Shown piece after piece: positions 9,954 through 17,970 of a stretch of DNA of 64,000 nucleotides. The stretch is from Legionella gratiana (lineage in GTDB: Bacteria; Pseudomonadota; Gammaproteobacteria; Legionellales; Legionellaceae): positions 424,689-488,688 of the forward strand of contig NZ_LNYE01000020.1 of assembly GCF_001467695.1 (NCBI RefSeq), in the 5' to 3' direction. Every line of letters begins with the position of its first letter. The first letter of the stretch is position 1. The notes below the pieces were generated by a model, which made no database searches, was not told the origin of the DNA, and worked only from the letters and a program-made list of their open reading frames with translations. A program made the translations under genes and the position numbers.

Positions 9954-10529
9954 TTAATAAGGCATATGATATTTAATACAGAAACCATTGGCGTCAAAAT
10001 TCTCCCGAGCTATGCTTATATGAAATGAATGGAAACGTCTATTCCACTGTAATGGTTTTAAGCGTGCAGACAATTCGGGTGCTTCAATGAGGAGTACGTA
10101 CCAAATTACCTTCTCAGATTTATGATGCCAATGTTTTGTGTTACTCACCTTCTCAACTTCTTTGATCTGAAATTGAAACGTAGTACCAATAGGCAATGAC
10201 TTAATCTGTTCCGGATTTAATTCACCCGAATAAAATACAGTAACATGACTTCCAACAGGGCTTTTTGCAGGTGCAATACAAGGAATATCTTCTGCCTCAG
10301 CATGTCGTACTAAAATAGGGTATAAAACAGTTAAATAGTCATTAGATACTTTTAAATAGACATACCCATCTTTTGTAACTTCCAATGTTCCTTGTGCTGA
10401 TAAGGTTCGAGCAGTATTAAGAAGATCGGGATTATTGAGTACAGTTACTGTGCTCGAATTATTAGTACCACATGAAATTAATAAAAGAATCAGAAAGCTC
10501 TTATAAATAAATCGAATTAAAGTGTTCAT
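9954..10529 (-). CDS. Lipoprotein with 2H-phosphoesterase motifs
   Basis: 191 aa. The N-terminus is a lipoprotein signal (hydrophobic SFLILLLISC with lipobox Cys20), so the mature protein should be membrane-anchored outside the cytoplasm. Two H-x-(S/T)-x tetrads are present: HVTV (His95, Thr97) and HISI (His170, Ser172), 75 residues apart. That is the signature of the 2H phosphoesterase superfamily, which opens cyclic phosphodiesters or 2'-5'/2',3'-cyclic nucleotides. The call rests on these motifs and spacing only. It lies 77 bases downstream of the polytopic membrane protein gene, same strand. Confidence 0.5.
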   Translation of the reverse strand: MNTLIRFIYKSFLILLLISCGTNNSSTVTVLNNPDLLNTARTLSAQGTLEVTKDGYVYLKVSNDYLTVLYPILVRHAEAEDIPCIAPAKSPVGSHVTVFYSGELNPEQIKSLPIGTTFQFQIKEVEKVSNTKHWHHKSEKVIWYVLLIEAPELSARLKPLQWNRRFHSFHISIARENFDANGFCIKYHMPY

Positions 10530-10606
10530 AATAGTTCAAGTCTCTTATAACGCATGTTTATATTTTACATGGTACGGATGCTTCGTTTTCTTCAAAGCAA
10601 TCGTTC

Positions 10607-12682
10607 TCATCTTTGAGATGAAAACTGTTCTGCTGCTGCTTGAAACACAGCTAAATTCCAATCGTTCACTACTTTATAATTTTCATAAGAAATAGGAATA
10701 ATAAATATGAGTGTATTATTTGTTACATCACAATATACAGAAACCGAAAAATTCATACCTTCATTTTTTTCTAGAGGTGAAGCAAGGGATTTTTTCACTA
10801 ATTGTACTAATATACGAAAATAATCGCTATTTTCTGGTATTTTTTCAACATTATGAATCACTAATTTTTTACCCTTAAATTCATAACAAATACCAAAAGG
10901 GAAGTGGTGGACAAATTCAGTAAAAATTGCCTGATGTTCTTTGGGCAAAACTAAATGATTTTCGTCTAATGCTTTAATTTTTTCAAAGGGTAATAATCTA
11001 TTTTCTTTTAAGGCGTTTTGTAATGCCTCTAAGCCGTTTACTGCATCGCTACATAAGCGATAATTTTCAATAATACCCGCCGTTTCTATAGAAATCAAAG
11101 AGAGCGTATCTTTTAAATGAAGCTCATTTGATGCAAAGAATAATAGTAAATTATGATTGTCAATCCATAAGATATGAGGTGATTTAAATGCATTTGATAG
11201 TATTTTTTGGAGTTGGATTTTATTCTTCAATTGAATCTCGGCATCAATTTTAAAGGAAATGATAGTTGTCGGTTTTTGATGATGAATAAGTGCGTTCAGC
11301 CAGTCACCATACGAAAAAGACTGGCTGGTTTTAATCGAATTTTTTAAGGGCAAAAAGTGAGGTTTATAGATGTAAATATTACCCAAGAATAAAACAACAA
11401 ATAGAATGAATACGTGTAAGTATAAAGACTCAATGGAAATAAAGGCGAAAACGGAGGTCAATGTAATTAAACCACTAAAAACAACATCTACGTAATAACG
11501 GTTACTAAAGGCATTTATTTGCAAATAGGCCATGCTAGAGCGTAGGATAAAAAACACCAATAAAAGTAAACTAAAACTGAATGCATTTTCTTGAAAATAT
11601 CCTACATAAAATAATGCAGTGATTAGCCAGAAAAAAAAACCGATTAATGGTGTGATATACAATATACGTATATTAAAACTTTTTATAAATCGATTTAATG
11701 AAGAAATACTGCATTTTTTTATGTCGAAATAAAATAATCTTCCCCAAATGGAGCTGGCATTTAATAATGGAGCAATGAAATAGAATAGTTTGTAATAGTC
11801 ATTATAAGGAGCATGATTAAGACTGTAATAATACATAATCCAAATTAACATACCTTCTAGACTGATAAAAATACTTGCTAGGCCAGCCCAAAAAAATTCG
11901 GGGATAAAAATTTGGGGAATAAAGTGTCGAAACTCTTTAAATTTTGGCCATATTGGTTCTGGCCATTGATGCATTGTATATGAGTTTTTAATGTAATAAA
12001 GGCTTAGAGCAGAGCCTAGAATTGCACTGCAAAAAGTATTTAATACAAGGGTATACCCCCCTGTAAGCCACCAAAAAAACATTAAAAATACCATACTTGC
12101 CAAAGGCAATAACAAAATGGAGAAGAGGGGGCGAAAAACACGAAATTTTGCATAAATACCCGAACGGCGGACTTCAACAAAAATATGTAGCCCTAACTGG
12201 AAAATCACTGCAGCAATATAGCAATTCGCAAGTACATGTTGAGAGCCAATTTCAGTTAAGGCGAGAATACCAAATACAAGGCTTGTGATAAAGCAACTGA
12301 TTAAAAGAAGTATTGCCAGAAATTGCCAATTTCCTAACTCACGAGCAAGAAGATTATTTTGTTGGGAACCCCGCAGATGTCGTATGCGAGAGCGCATCAC
12401 CTCCAACATTCCCCACCAACCTGCATTAATGACGAAAATTGCTGCACGAAATAAAATTAAATTCTCAAGATGAGTACTTGTAAAAATAAGAGTTAAAAAG
12501 TAGAACTCAAGGACATGTACTGCCATCGTAAAAATGACATTAATACTGTAATAACGTAAGCGGAAAATAATATAAGCTAAAATATTTTTGCCAAATAAAG
12601 CCTCATTAAAACTAACAAAATTTGCTTTCCTTCTTTTCTGTTTGTCGACCCATTCTTGTGTTGTTTGCAACGGATGATTCAT
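10607..12682 (-). CDS. Polytopic membrane protein with C-terminal cytosolic domain, unknown
   Basis: 691 aa. I chose the ATG at 12682 because AAAGGGAG sits at ribosome-site distance; the start at 12721 would overlap the upstream gene. Residues 1 to ~440 hold about a dozen hydrophobic segments, giving a layout like flippase or polysaccharide-export proteins. The last ~240 residues are soluble with no motif I recognise. It begins 13 bases after the cNMP/CPBP gene and is clearly its operon partner. No established family assigned; a MATE/Wzx-like transporter or a sensor are both possible. Confidence 0.75.
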   Translation of the reverse strand: MNHPLQTTQEWVDKQKRRKANFVSFNEALFGKNILAYIIFRLRYYSINVIFTMAVHVLEFYFLTLIFTSTHLENLILFRAAIFVINAGWWGMLEVMRSRIRHLRGSQQNNLLARELGNWQFLAILLLISCFITSLVFGILALTEIGSQHVLANCYIAAVIFQLGLHIFVEVRRSGIYAKFRVFRPLFSILLLPLASMVFLMFFWWLTGGYTLVLNTFCSAILGSALSLYYIKNSYTMHQWPEPIWPKFKEFRHFIPQIFIPEFFWAGLASIFISLEGMLIWIMYYYSLNHAPYNDYYKLFYFIAPLLNASSIWGRLFYFDIKKCSISSLNRFIKSFNIRILYITPLIGFFFWLITALFYVGYFQENAFSFSLLLLVFFILRSSMAYLQINAFSNRYYVDVVFSGLITLTSVFAFISIESLYLHVFILFVVLFLGNIYIYKPHFLPLKNSIKTSQSFSYGDWLNALIHHQKPTTIISFKIDAEIQLKNKIQLQKILSNAFKSPHILWIDNHNLLLFFASNELHLKDTLSLISIETAGIIENYRLCSDAVNGLEALQNALKENRLLPFEKIKALDENHLVLPKEHQAIFTEFVHHFPFGICYEFKGKKLVIHNVEKIPENSDYFRILVQLVKKSLASPLEKNEGMNFSVSVYCDVTNNTLIFIIPISYENYKVVNDWNLAVFQAAAEQFSSQR

Positions 12683-12695
12683 TGCAACTCCCTTT

Positions 12696-13823
12696 TTATA
12701 ATAATTGTATTGGAAAACCAATCACACCAGTCAAACAAATTCCTACCAGCATATGAGATAATGATACCCCTATAAGGGTTTGATATCGCAAATACAGCCA
12801 GCCCCATATTAATCCTAAGATGAAAAGAAGAATGGAGGCACTTAACGCAAAACTTGAATAAAAACTACAAAAAATAAGATTAGACATTAATACGGCATAA
12901 ATCGATTGATCCCTTTTTACATAGTGCATCAATGAGCTTTGTAGGCAACCCCGTGCAATAAACTCTTGAATTGGAGCTAAAATAATATAACCAATACTTA
13001 ATTCGAGTAATTCATAAATATTTTTACAGAAGCAAACTAGAGGTGTTTCTTTAAAGTAAAGTGTGTTTGTTATTAATACCCACTTAATCAATAAAAAAGA
13101 GCATATTATAAAAAAGCTTACTATTAATGATTCAATGATAGACTGTTTACTGTTTTTCAGAGTAAGTCCCATTTCAGCAAGGGAATATCCATTTTTCCAC
13201 ATGATCACAAAGAAGATAAGAGCTAAAACCAACGTAATTCTAATGTTTAATACATTCGGATTTTCGGTGAACTGAGCCCATGAAGCAGTATCTTTTAAAA
13301 TAATAAAAAGCGAAATAATCACTAATAAATAAGTCATAAATCGTGCTGTTTTTATTTGATTTTTAAGTAGGAATATTTCTTTTTTTAAGGCTTTGGTAGC
13401 TAATTTATTTGCCTCCCGTAGGCGATCGGGGAGCGCTTTACTTAAATTTACAATGAGTTGAGTGTAAAGATTAGGGTATTTATTTTGTAAATCCACCATA
13501 TTTATTGCATACAATTCAGATGGGTTTGCCGCGTATACAGAAGATGAGCGTGGTCTTTTATCTAATATGCTCATTTCGCCTAAATAATCGCCGCTATATA
13601 AGTCGGATAAATGTTGACCTTTTGATTCGATGCCAATTTTTCCAGATTTAATTAAGTATACAGAATCTCCTTGTGTTTCTTCGTAAAATAAGTACTGATC
13701 CTTTTTTAATTTAACTCGTTTTACAAAGTGTAAGAGAATTTCCAAATCTTGGGGATTAATATTTTGAAATAGTGTTTGGAAATCAGATAAATCGCTCATC
13801 CTTATCATCGGTAAAAACTCCAT
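12696..13823 (-). CDS. cNMP-binding domain fused to a CPBP-type membrane protease-like domain
   Basis: 375 aa counted from the ATG at 13823. The ATG at 13808 has GGAG nine bases upstream and may be the real start; 13799 is also possible. Residues ~15-135 form a cyclic-nucleotide-binding beta-roll with a good phosphate cassette, GEMSILDKRPRSSSV (residues 82-96, Glu83 and Arg92 kept). A coiled linker follows, then six to eight membrane segments with CPBP/CAAX-protease signatures: motif 1 APIQEFIARG (Glu287, Arg291) and motif 3 LSHMLVG (His357). The expected motif 2 histidine is absent from NLIFCSFYSS, so activity is uncertain. The start overlaps the reverse transcriptase gene end by up to 41 bases, implying coupled translation. 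Confidence 0.8.
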   Translation of the reverse strand: MEFLPMIRMSDLSDFQTLFQNINPQDLEILLHFVKRVKLKKDQYLFYEETQGDSVYLIKSGKIGIESKGQHLSDLYSGDYLGEMSILDKRPRSSSVYAANPSELYAINMVDLQNKYPNLYTQLIVNLSKALPDRLREANKLATKALKKEIFLLKNQIKTARFMTYLLVIISLFIILKDTASWAQFTENPNVLNIRITLVLALIFFVIMWKNGYSLAEMGLTLKNSKQSIIESLIVSFFIICSFLLIKWVLITNTLYFKETPLVCFCKNIYELLELSIGYIILAPIQEFIARGCLQSSLMHYVKRDQSIYAVLMSNLIFCSFYSSFALSASILLFILGLIWGWLYLRYQTLIGVSLSHMLVGICLTGVIGFPIQLL

Positions 13824-15171
13824 TTTTTCGGAAAGAAAATTTATGTTGATCCCAATAATTTTTTTCTTTGCATAAAGAGATTAAATGCCATTCATTTCTT
13901 AGAGTAGCATAAGAAACTTGTCGAAATGCGCGCACACCTTTTATACCTGTAAGTAATTCAACAATGATTAAGGCTATTAAATAATCTATCTGTTTTAAAC
14001 AACCTCTATTAGTTACTTCTTTGAGTATACGCTTAATTGTAGGTTCTCTGAATGAGCTTTTTTCATTTAATAAGTTATTAGCAATCAGACAAAGTGCTTG
14101 CCCTTTTTGTTCCAGGTTGAGATGAGAAAGCATGGGGGATGCATTAATTAATCGTTGTTTTATTCGTCTTAGCATTTTTTGCATGACGGAGCGTTTTAAT
14201 GTTTTGGTGCCATCAGAAAAAATAATAAGGCCACATAATTCTACCCTATTTGAACTCATAAATTGTTCCGAATCGATTGATGGTTTACCGGCGTGGGTGA
14301 GATAAAAACGTTGATTTTTACTTTGATTACACTTCAACCTTAATTTTTCTAAAATGGCGGTGATACGGGCCTCGCCTTCCTTGAATTGATCAATATCTGT
14401 ATGTGCGTATATAAAATCATCACTGTAACGCGCATAAAAAGCGTTTGGAATGTTCGTTAACGCCTCATCAAGTTCAGATAAATAAAGATTATAGATTAAC
14501 GTCGCTAGCGGTGATCCAACTGGAATACCTAATATTTTTTGATAAGGTAAATTATCTTCTGTACGTAGTATGGGTCTTAACGCTTCTTCAATAACAATGC
14601 GTAAGTAATGGCGTTGCTTTAAATCGTTAACTTCTTTTTCTAATATGTCATAGAAATAGTTCCAAAAAATTGCCTGGGTATCTGCGGGTATACTTCCTCC
14701 ATAATTCGTTATATCTGCACGCAAAACATATACATTAATTTGTTTGTTTGTTGTTTGGGCTTGTTTAAGGTAAGAACAGAATGCTTGGATTGCTTGCTTG
14801 GCTGAACGCCCAGAAATATATGAATAAACAGAGGAAGATATTAAATGTTGCGTTCTTTCTCTGAATAAATCATACAAAATACTAAGTAGGAGTCGATCAA
14901 TAAAGGAATAATTTGCAATAAGACGCGTTTTGGAGTTGATATATACTTTTCTTTCATCATATTGCATGGGTTGATAAGTGCCATTGAGTAACGCTTTTAT
15001 AAGTATTTTTGCAACATTTTTTTTATCCGAATAAATATCGGAAATGCTGATTCCTGCTTGATCTTGTTCAAAGATTCGATTGTTTTTTAATAATTTATTA
15101 TATAATTTTGAAATCCGTTGAATGCAACGAGTCTTGTCTTGTAATTCGGTTATGAGTGGCTCATTGTTCAT
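13783..15171 (-). CDS. Reverse transcriptase, unclassified (not intron-encoded)
   Basis: 462 aa from the ATG at 15171; an in-frame start at 15264 would add a hydrophobic 31-residue leader lying inside an inverted repeat and is unlikely. The RT palm is intact: RLIANYSFIDRLLLSILYDL, SYISGRSAKQAI, motif A LRADITNYGG (Asp153), motif B GIPVGSPLATLIYNLYL (215-231) and motif C ARYSDDFIYAH (YSDD 249-252). About 180 residues follow without a recognisable maturase or endonuclease domain. No intron ends, DGR repeats or canonical retron features are seen. An inverted repeat lies directly upstream and a cNMP/CPBP gene overlaps downstream, as in defence-type RT operons. The exact class is unresolved. Confidence 0.9.
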   Translation of the reverse strand: MNNEPLITELQDKTRCIQRISKLYNKLLKNNRIFEQDQAGISISDIYSDKKNVAKILIKALLNGTYQPMQYDERKVYINSKTRLIANYSFIDRLLLSILYDLFRERTQHLISSSVYSYISGRSAKQAIQAFCSYLKQAQTTNKQINVYVLRADITNYGGSIPADTQAIFWNYFYDILEKEVNDLKQRHYLRIVIEEALRPILRTEDNLPYQKILGIPVGSPLATLIYNLYLSELDEALTNIPNAFYARYSDDFIYAHTDIDQFKEGEARITAILEKLRLKCNQSKNQRFYLTHAGKPSIDSEQFMSSNRVELCGLIIFSDGTKTLKRSVMQKMLRRIKQRLINASPMLSHLNLEQKGQALCLIANNLLNEKSSFREPTIKRILKEVTNRGCLKQIDYLIALIIVELLTGIKGVRAFRQVSYATLRNEWHLISLCKEKNYWDQHKFSFRKNGVFTDDKDERFI

Positions 15172-15197
15172 AACATTGGTCACAATATAAGTTATAA

Positions 15198-15341
15198 TAA
15201 TGACAGTTAAGTAAACCTGCTTGGAAAAAAACGCAAAAAATAAAAAATTCAGCCGCAGCCGCAATTTTTTCTCAAACTATAAATTGCTAGACAATCTTAT
15301 TATCTGGCAATGAGCAAAGCATGTCTTCTTAACTGTCATTA
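15198..15341 (-). ncRNA. Candidate structured RNA: long inverted repeat upstream of the reverse transcriptase
   Basis: Arms at 15198-15221 and 15318-15341. The outer 14 bp are perfect (TAATGACAGTTAAG against its complement) and the inner 10 positions pair at 8, one as G-U, giving 22 of 24 pairs around a 96-base loop. On the minus strand the RNA would end 26 bases before the RT start codon. Retrons and several defence RTs place their template RNA in just this position. No expression evidence. Alternative: a 144-bp miniature transposon. Confidence 0.4.
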
Positions 15342-15467
15342 ACAGTATAGACTATATTGTTTCTTTTTAGATGATATTATCCTAGAAAGCAATTGTGTCT
15401 TACTGCACAAGGACACTGAACCTGCTGTATCTTTTTGATGTTGTTTGATATGAAAGAAGGAAGCTAA

Positions 15468-15896
15468 ATGAAACGATTTTCAACTTTATTTTTTTCTCAA
15501 AAGAAGGAAGAACCACTAAATTATCATAAAAAAAATGAGGGTAATAATACCTCAATGTATAAGCTTGAATCTGCGGAAAATACCTTACCTCAACGAATTG
15601 TCGAAGAAATTTATTTTCCAAGAATTTCATTTTTAGGTTGTCCCTTCACTTGGTATTATTACCCATCCCATGATCTGGTCATTTGGACGGGAAATCTATA
15701 TGGAACACCTCAAGATCATTACGATTTAAACGCATTACTTACAAAACTCCAAATTATCCCCGAAGTGAGTATTGAACATGGAGAGGTTGCAATCAGAAAG
15801 GTTAGTGATTTTTTTTTAAAGCATGATATGAAATATATGTCGCAGGAGGATGATGATCACGTAGTCTCATTAAGCCCATCCAAAGCCAAATGCTAA
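15468..15896 (+). CDS. Unknown 142-aa protein
   Basis: A good ribosome site (GAAGGAAG) precedes the ATG. The protein is soluble, with no signal peptide or membrane segment. Visible features: a basic N-terminus (MKRFSTLFFSQKKEEP), a middle part rich in aromatics (FTWYYYPSHDLVIWTGNLYG) and an acidic tail ending SPSKAKC. I recognise no family. It faces away from the reverse transcriptase operon and its last 4 bases overlap the convergent GGDEF-EAL gene. Confidence 0.65.
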   Translation: MKRFSTLFFSQKKEEPLNYHKKNEGNNTSMYKLESAENTLPQRIVEEIYFPRISFLGCPFTWYYYPSHDLVIWTGNLYGTPQDHYDLNALLTKLQIIPEVSIEHGEVAIRKVSDFFLKHDMKYMSQEDDDHVVSLSPSKAKC

Positions 15897-17545
15897 GCTG
15901 TGGGGCCATGCGCGTTTGATAATTGAGCCATAAATTCATAAGGGCTTACCTGGTTTGAGAAATAACTGCCTTGTCCATACATACAACCATATTGTTGGAG
16001 TTGCTCTCTAATTTCTTGGTTTTCTACCCCATTAGCGAAAACATCCAACTCTAGGATTTGCGCAAGCTTAATAATCGCCTCAACAATTTTGGAATTCTTT
16101 TTATCTTTAATCATGCTTAAAATAAGCGATTTTTCAATTTTTATTCTGTCGATAGGAAAATTGACCAGATAAAGAAACGAAGAATAACCACTGCAGAAAT
16201 CATGGATCGCGATCTTAACACCTAGGTTGCTTAATTCATGTAACACGGTGATTGATTTTTTGGGCTCAGATAAACAGGCACGCTCATCGAATTCTAATAT
16301 TAAATATTGTGGTGAAATTTTATTTTCATTAAGTAAACTTTCTATAAAAACAGGTAATTTCCTATTAATAGCATCTTGAATAGATAAGTGAAGCGAAGCA
16401 AAAATTTGATGTCCTGCCTGGTGCCAAAGTACTAATTGTTCAGTGACATTGGTTAACATGAACGATGTCAATTGTTGGATTAAATTCGATCCCTCAATAA
16501 GGGAACTAAATTTTTCTGCGCTGATTAATCCATATTTTTCATGTACAAAACTGCCCGTAGCTTCAGCGCCAATAATTTTACCTGTCGCTAACTCAACCGT
16601 AGGTTGATAATAGATCTTTATTTCTTGGTTTTCTATTGCTGCTTTTAGTCCATTCATCACAATTCGGTTAGTCGTAAAATCTTCTTCCATATCCGAATTG
16701 TAAATAGCAAAAGGTTTGTTTTTCTTCCTGGCATGAAAAACTGCGGTGCGTGCGTGATTTACTAAAGCGACATTATCTGCTCCTGCATTAGGATAAACTG
16801 CTGCACCAGCAGTAGTACTAATGGTTATATGAATTCCATCAACTGTAAAACTAAGGTGAGTCGCATCTATAATGGCATTCAATAACGCATGGAGATTAAT
16901 ATTTTTATTGAGCCTTGGTAATAATAAAGCAAACTCATCACCCTCAACTCGTGCAATACTATTGATTCCCATAGTAGCCTGTAACATAAAAGAGCTAAGT
17001 AACATCTCTTTTAATTTTTTAACAAATTCAATCAGAACACTATTGGAATTAAAATTTCCAAAATTGTTGTGAATCGCTTTAAAATCATTCAATTTTAATA
17101 GAATTACTGCCAATTCATTCGATTTTTCAATTTTATCAATAGCCTGTGTGATTTGTTCACTAAACAGAAGGGCATTAGGCAACTGAGTAAAAAAATCGTG
17201 TTCACTTTCATATTTTAGTTTTGATTCGAGATCGCCACTTTTATATCGAAGCTCCTCTGTTTTATTTGCAACAAATGATTCTGCTGTATTGACTAACCCA
17301 TGACAAAATGACTGTCCCCAATAGGCAAAGAGAAAAGGAGTTAGATCAAGTATCCAAATAGCTGGATTTGTTGTTTGTGCTTTAATGAAGCCATCAAGAT
17401 TAATAAATCCTGTTATTTGATAAGATACAACAAGTGAAGCGATTAATATGCTACCAATAGCAATGCTTAATCCTATATAAGCATACTTATTCACATATTC
17501 TCTTAAAATAATTGAACTTTTTGCGAGTTTGTAATTTATATCCAT
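15893..17545 (-). CDS. Membrane GGDEF-EAL protein with degenerate EAL domain
   Basis: 550 aa. Two N-terminal membrane segments, then a GGDEF domain (RVEGDEFALLLP; EGDEF in place of GGDEF) and an EAL domain. The GGDEF site is close to consensus, so diguanylate cyclase activity is possible. The EAL half has lost most metal-site residues: EAT for EAL, HLS for NLS, HDFCSG for DDFGTG, and FANGVE where AEGVE is usual. It probably no longer cleaves cyclic di-GMP and may bind it or a partner. Loop sequence IRIEKS-like (DRIKIEKSLI) is kept. Convergent, with a 4-base overlap, to the small unknown gene. Confidence 0.9.
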   Translation of the reverse strand: MDINYKLAKSSIILREYVNKYAYIGLSIAIGSILIASLVVSYQITGFINLDGFIKAQTTNPAIWILDLTPFLFAYWGQSFCHGLVNTAESFVANKTEELRYKSGDLESKLKYESEHDFFTQLPNALLFSEQITQAIDKIEKSNELAVILLKLNDFKAIHNNFGNFNSNSVLIEFVKKLKEMLLSSFMLQATMGINSIARVEGDEFALLLPRLNKNINLHALLNAIIDATHLSFTVDGIHITISTTAGAAVYPNAGADNVALVNHARTAVFHARKKNKPFAIYNSDMEEDFTTNRIVMNGLKAAIENQEIKIYYQPTVELATGKIIGAEATGSFVHEKYGLISAEKFSSLIEGSNLIQQLTSFMLTNVTEQLVLWHQAGHQIFASLHLSIQDAINRKLPVFIESLLNENKISPQYLILEFDERACLSEPKKSITVLHELSNLGVKIAIHDFCSGYSSFLYLVNFPIDRIKIEKSLILSMIKDKKNSKIVEAIIKLAQILELDVFANGVENQEIREQLQQYGCMYGQGSYFSNQVSPYEFMAQLSNAHGPTA

Positions 17546-17970
17546 ATGCTTATTTGAGTCACTTAAATTTATATTAATCTAATCGGCAGAAGATATAATT
17601 ACTTTAATCTAGAAAAGGAAGTAGGCTGCAACTTCTTTTTCTAGGTTCAATTAATGGGTCAATGAAAAGTCGATGAAGATAAAGTCTTATAATGTTGGTG
17701 ATATTTTATCTTGAAAGTAAAAATCCCAAATCACTTTTCCTTATAAAAGCCACCTCCTCTTTTCATGATTAATATTTTGTGAATTAACAAGCAATTGCGT
17801 TTTAAATCCAAATTTATTTTGTTCATATTTATACTATTTGACTTAATTTAATCTAATTTTTTCATAAAAAAACATCTTTACACCCTCGTTTGTTTCTGTT
17901 AACAATAAATTGCTGCCTTTTAGCAAAGAGTTGTAATGGATTTACTTGTCTTTACTAAGGAGTTAAAAAT
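17546..17970. promoter_or_regulatory. 425-base divergent intergenic region with orphan hairpin
   Basis: Lies between the GGDEF-EAL gene and the 1371-aa protease gene. It holds a 14-bp inverted repeat with one mismatch (CTAGAAAAGGAAGT at 17609-17622, ACTTCTTTTTCTAG at 17631-17644) around an 8-base loop. That resembles a terminator although no annotated gene ends there. The remainder is AT-rich and must hold both promoters; no clear boxes seen. Confidence 0.4.

Noticed and set aside
10607..12682. Confident MATE/Wzx flippase call
   Set aside because: Membrane layout is compatible but no family motif is visible and the long C-terminal domain is atypical.
15172..15264. Longer RT N-terminus from 15264
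   Set aside because: No ribosome site, hydrophobic composition unlike RTs, and it lies in the inverted repeat.
13783..15900. Diversity-generating retroelement
   Set aside because: I found no template/variable repeat pair or C-type-lectin target gene near the RT.
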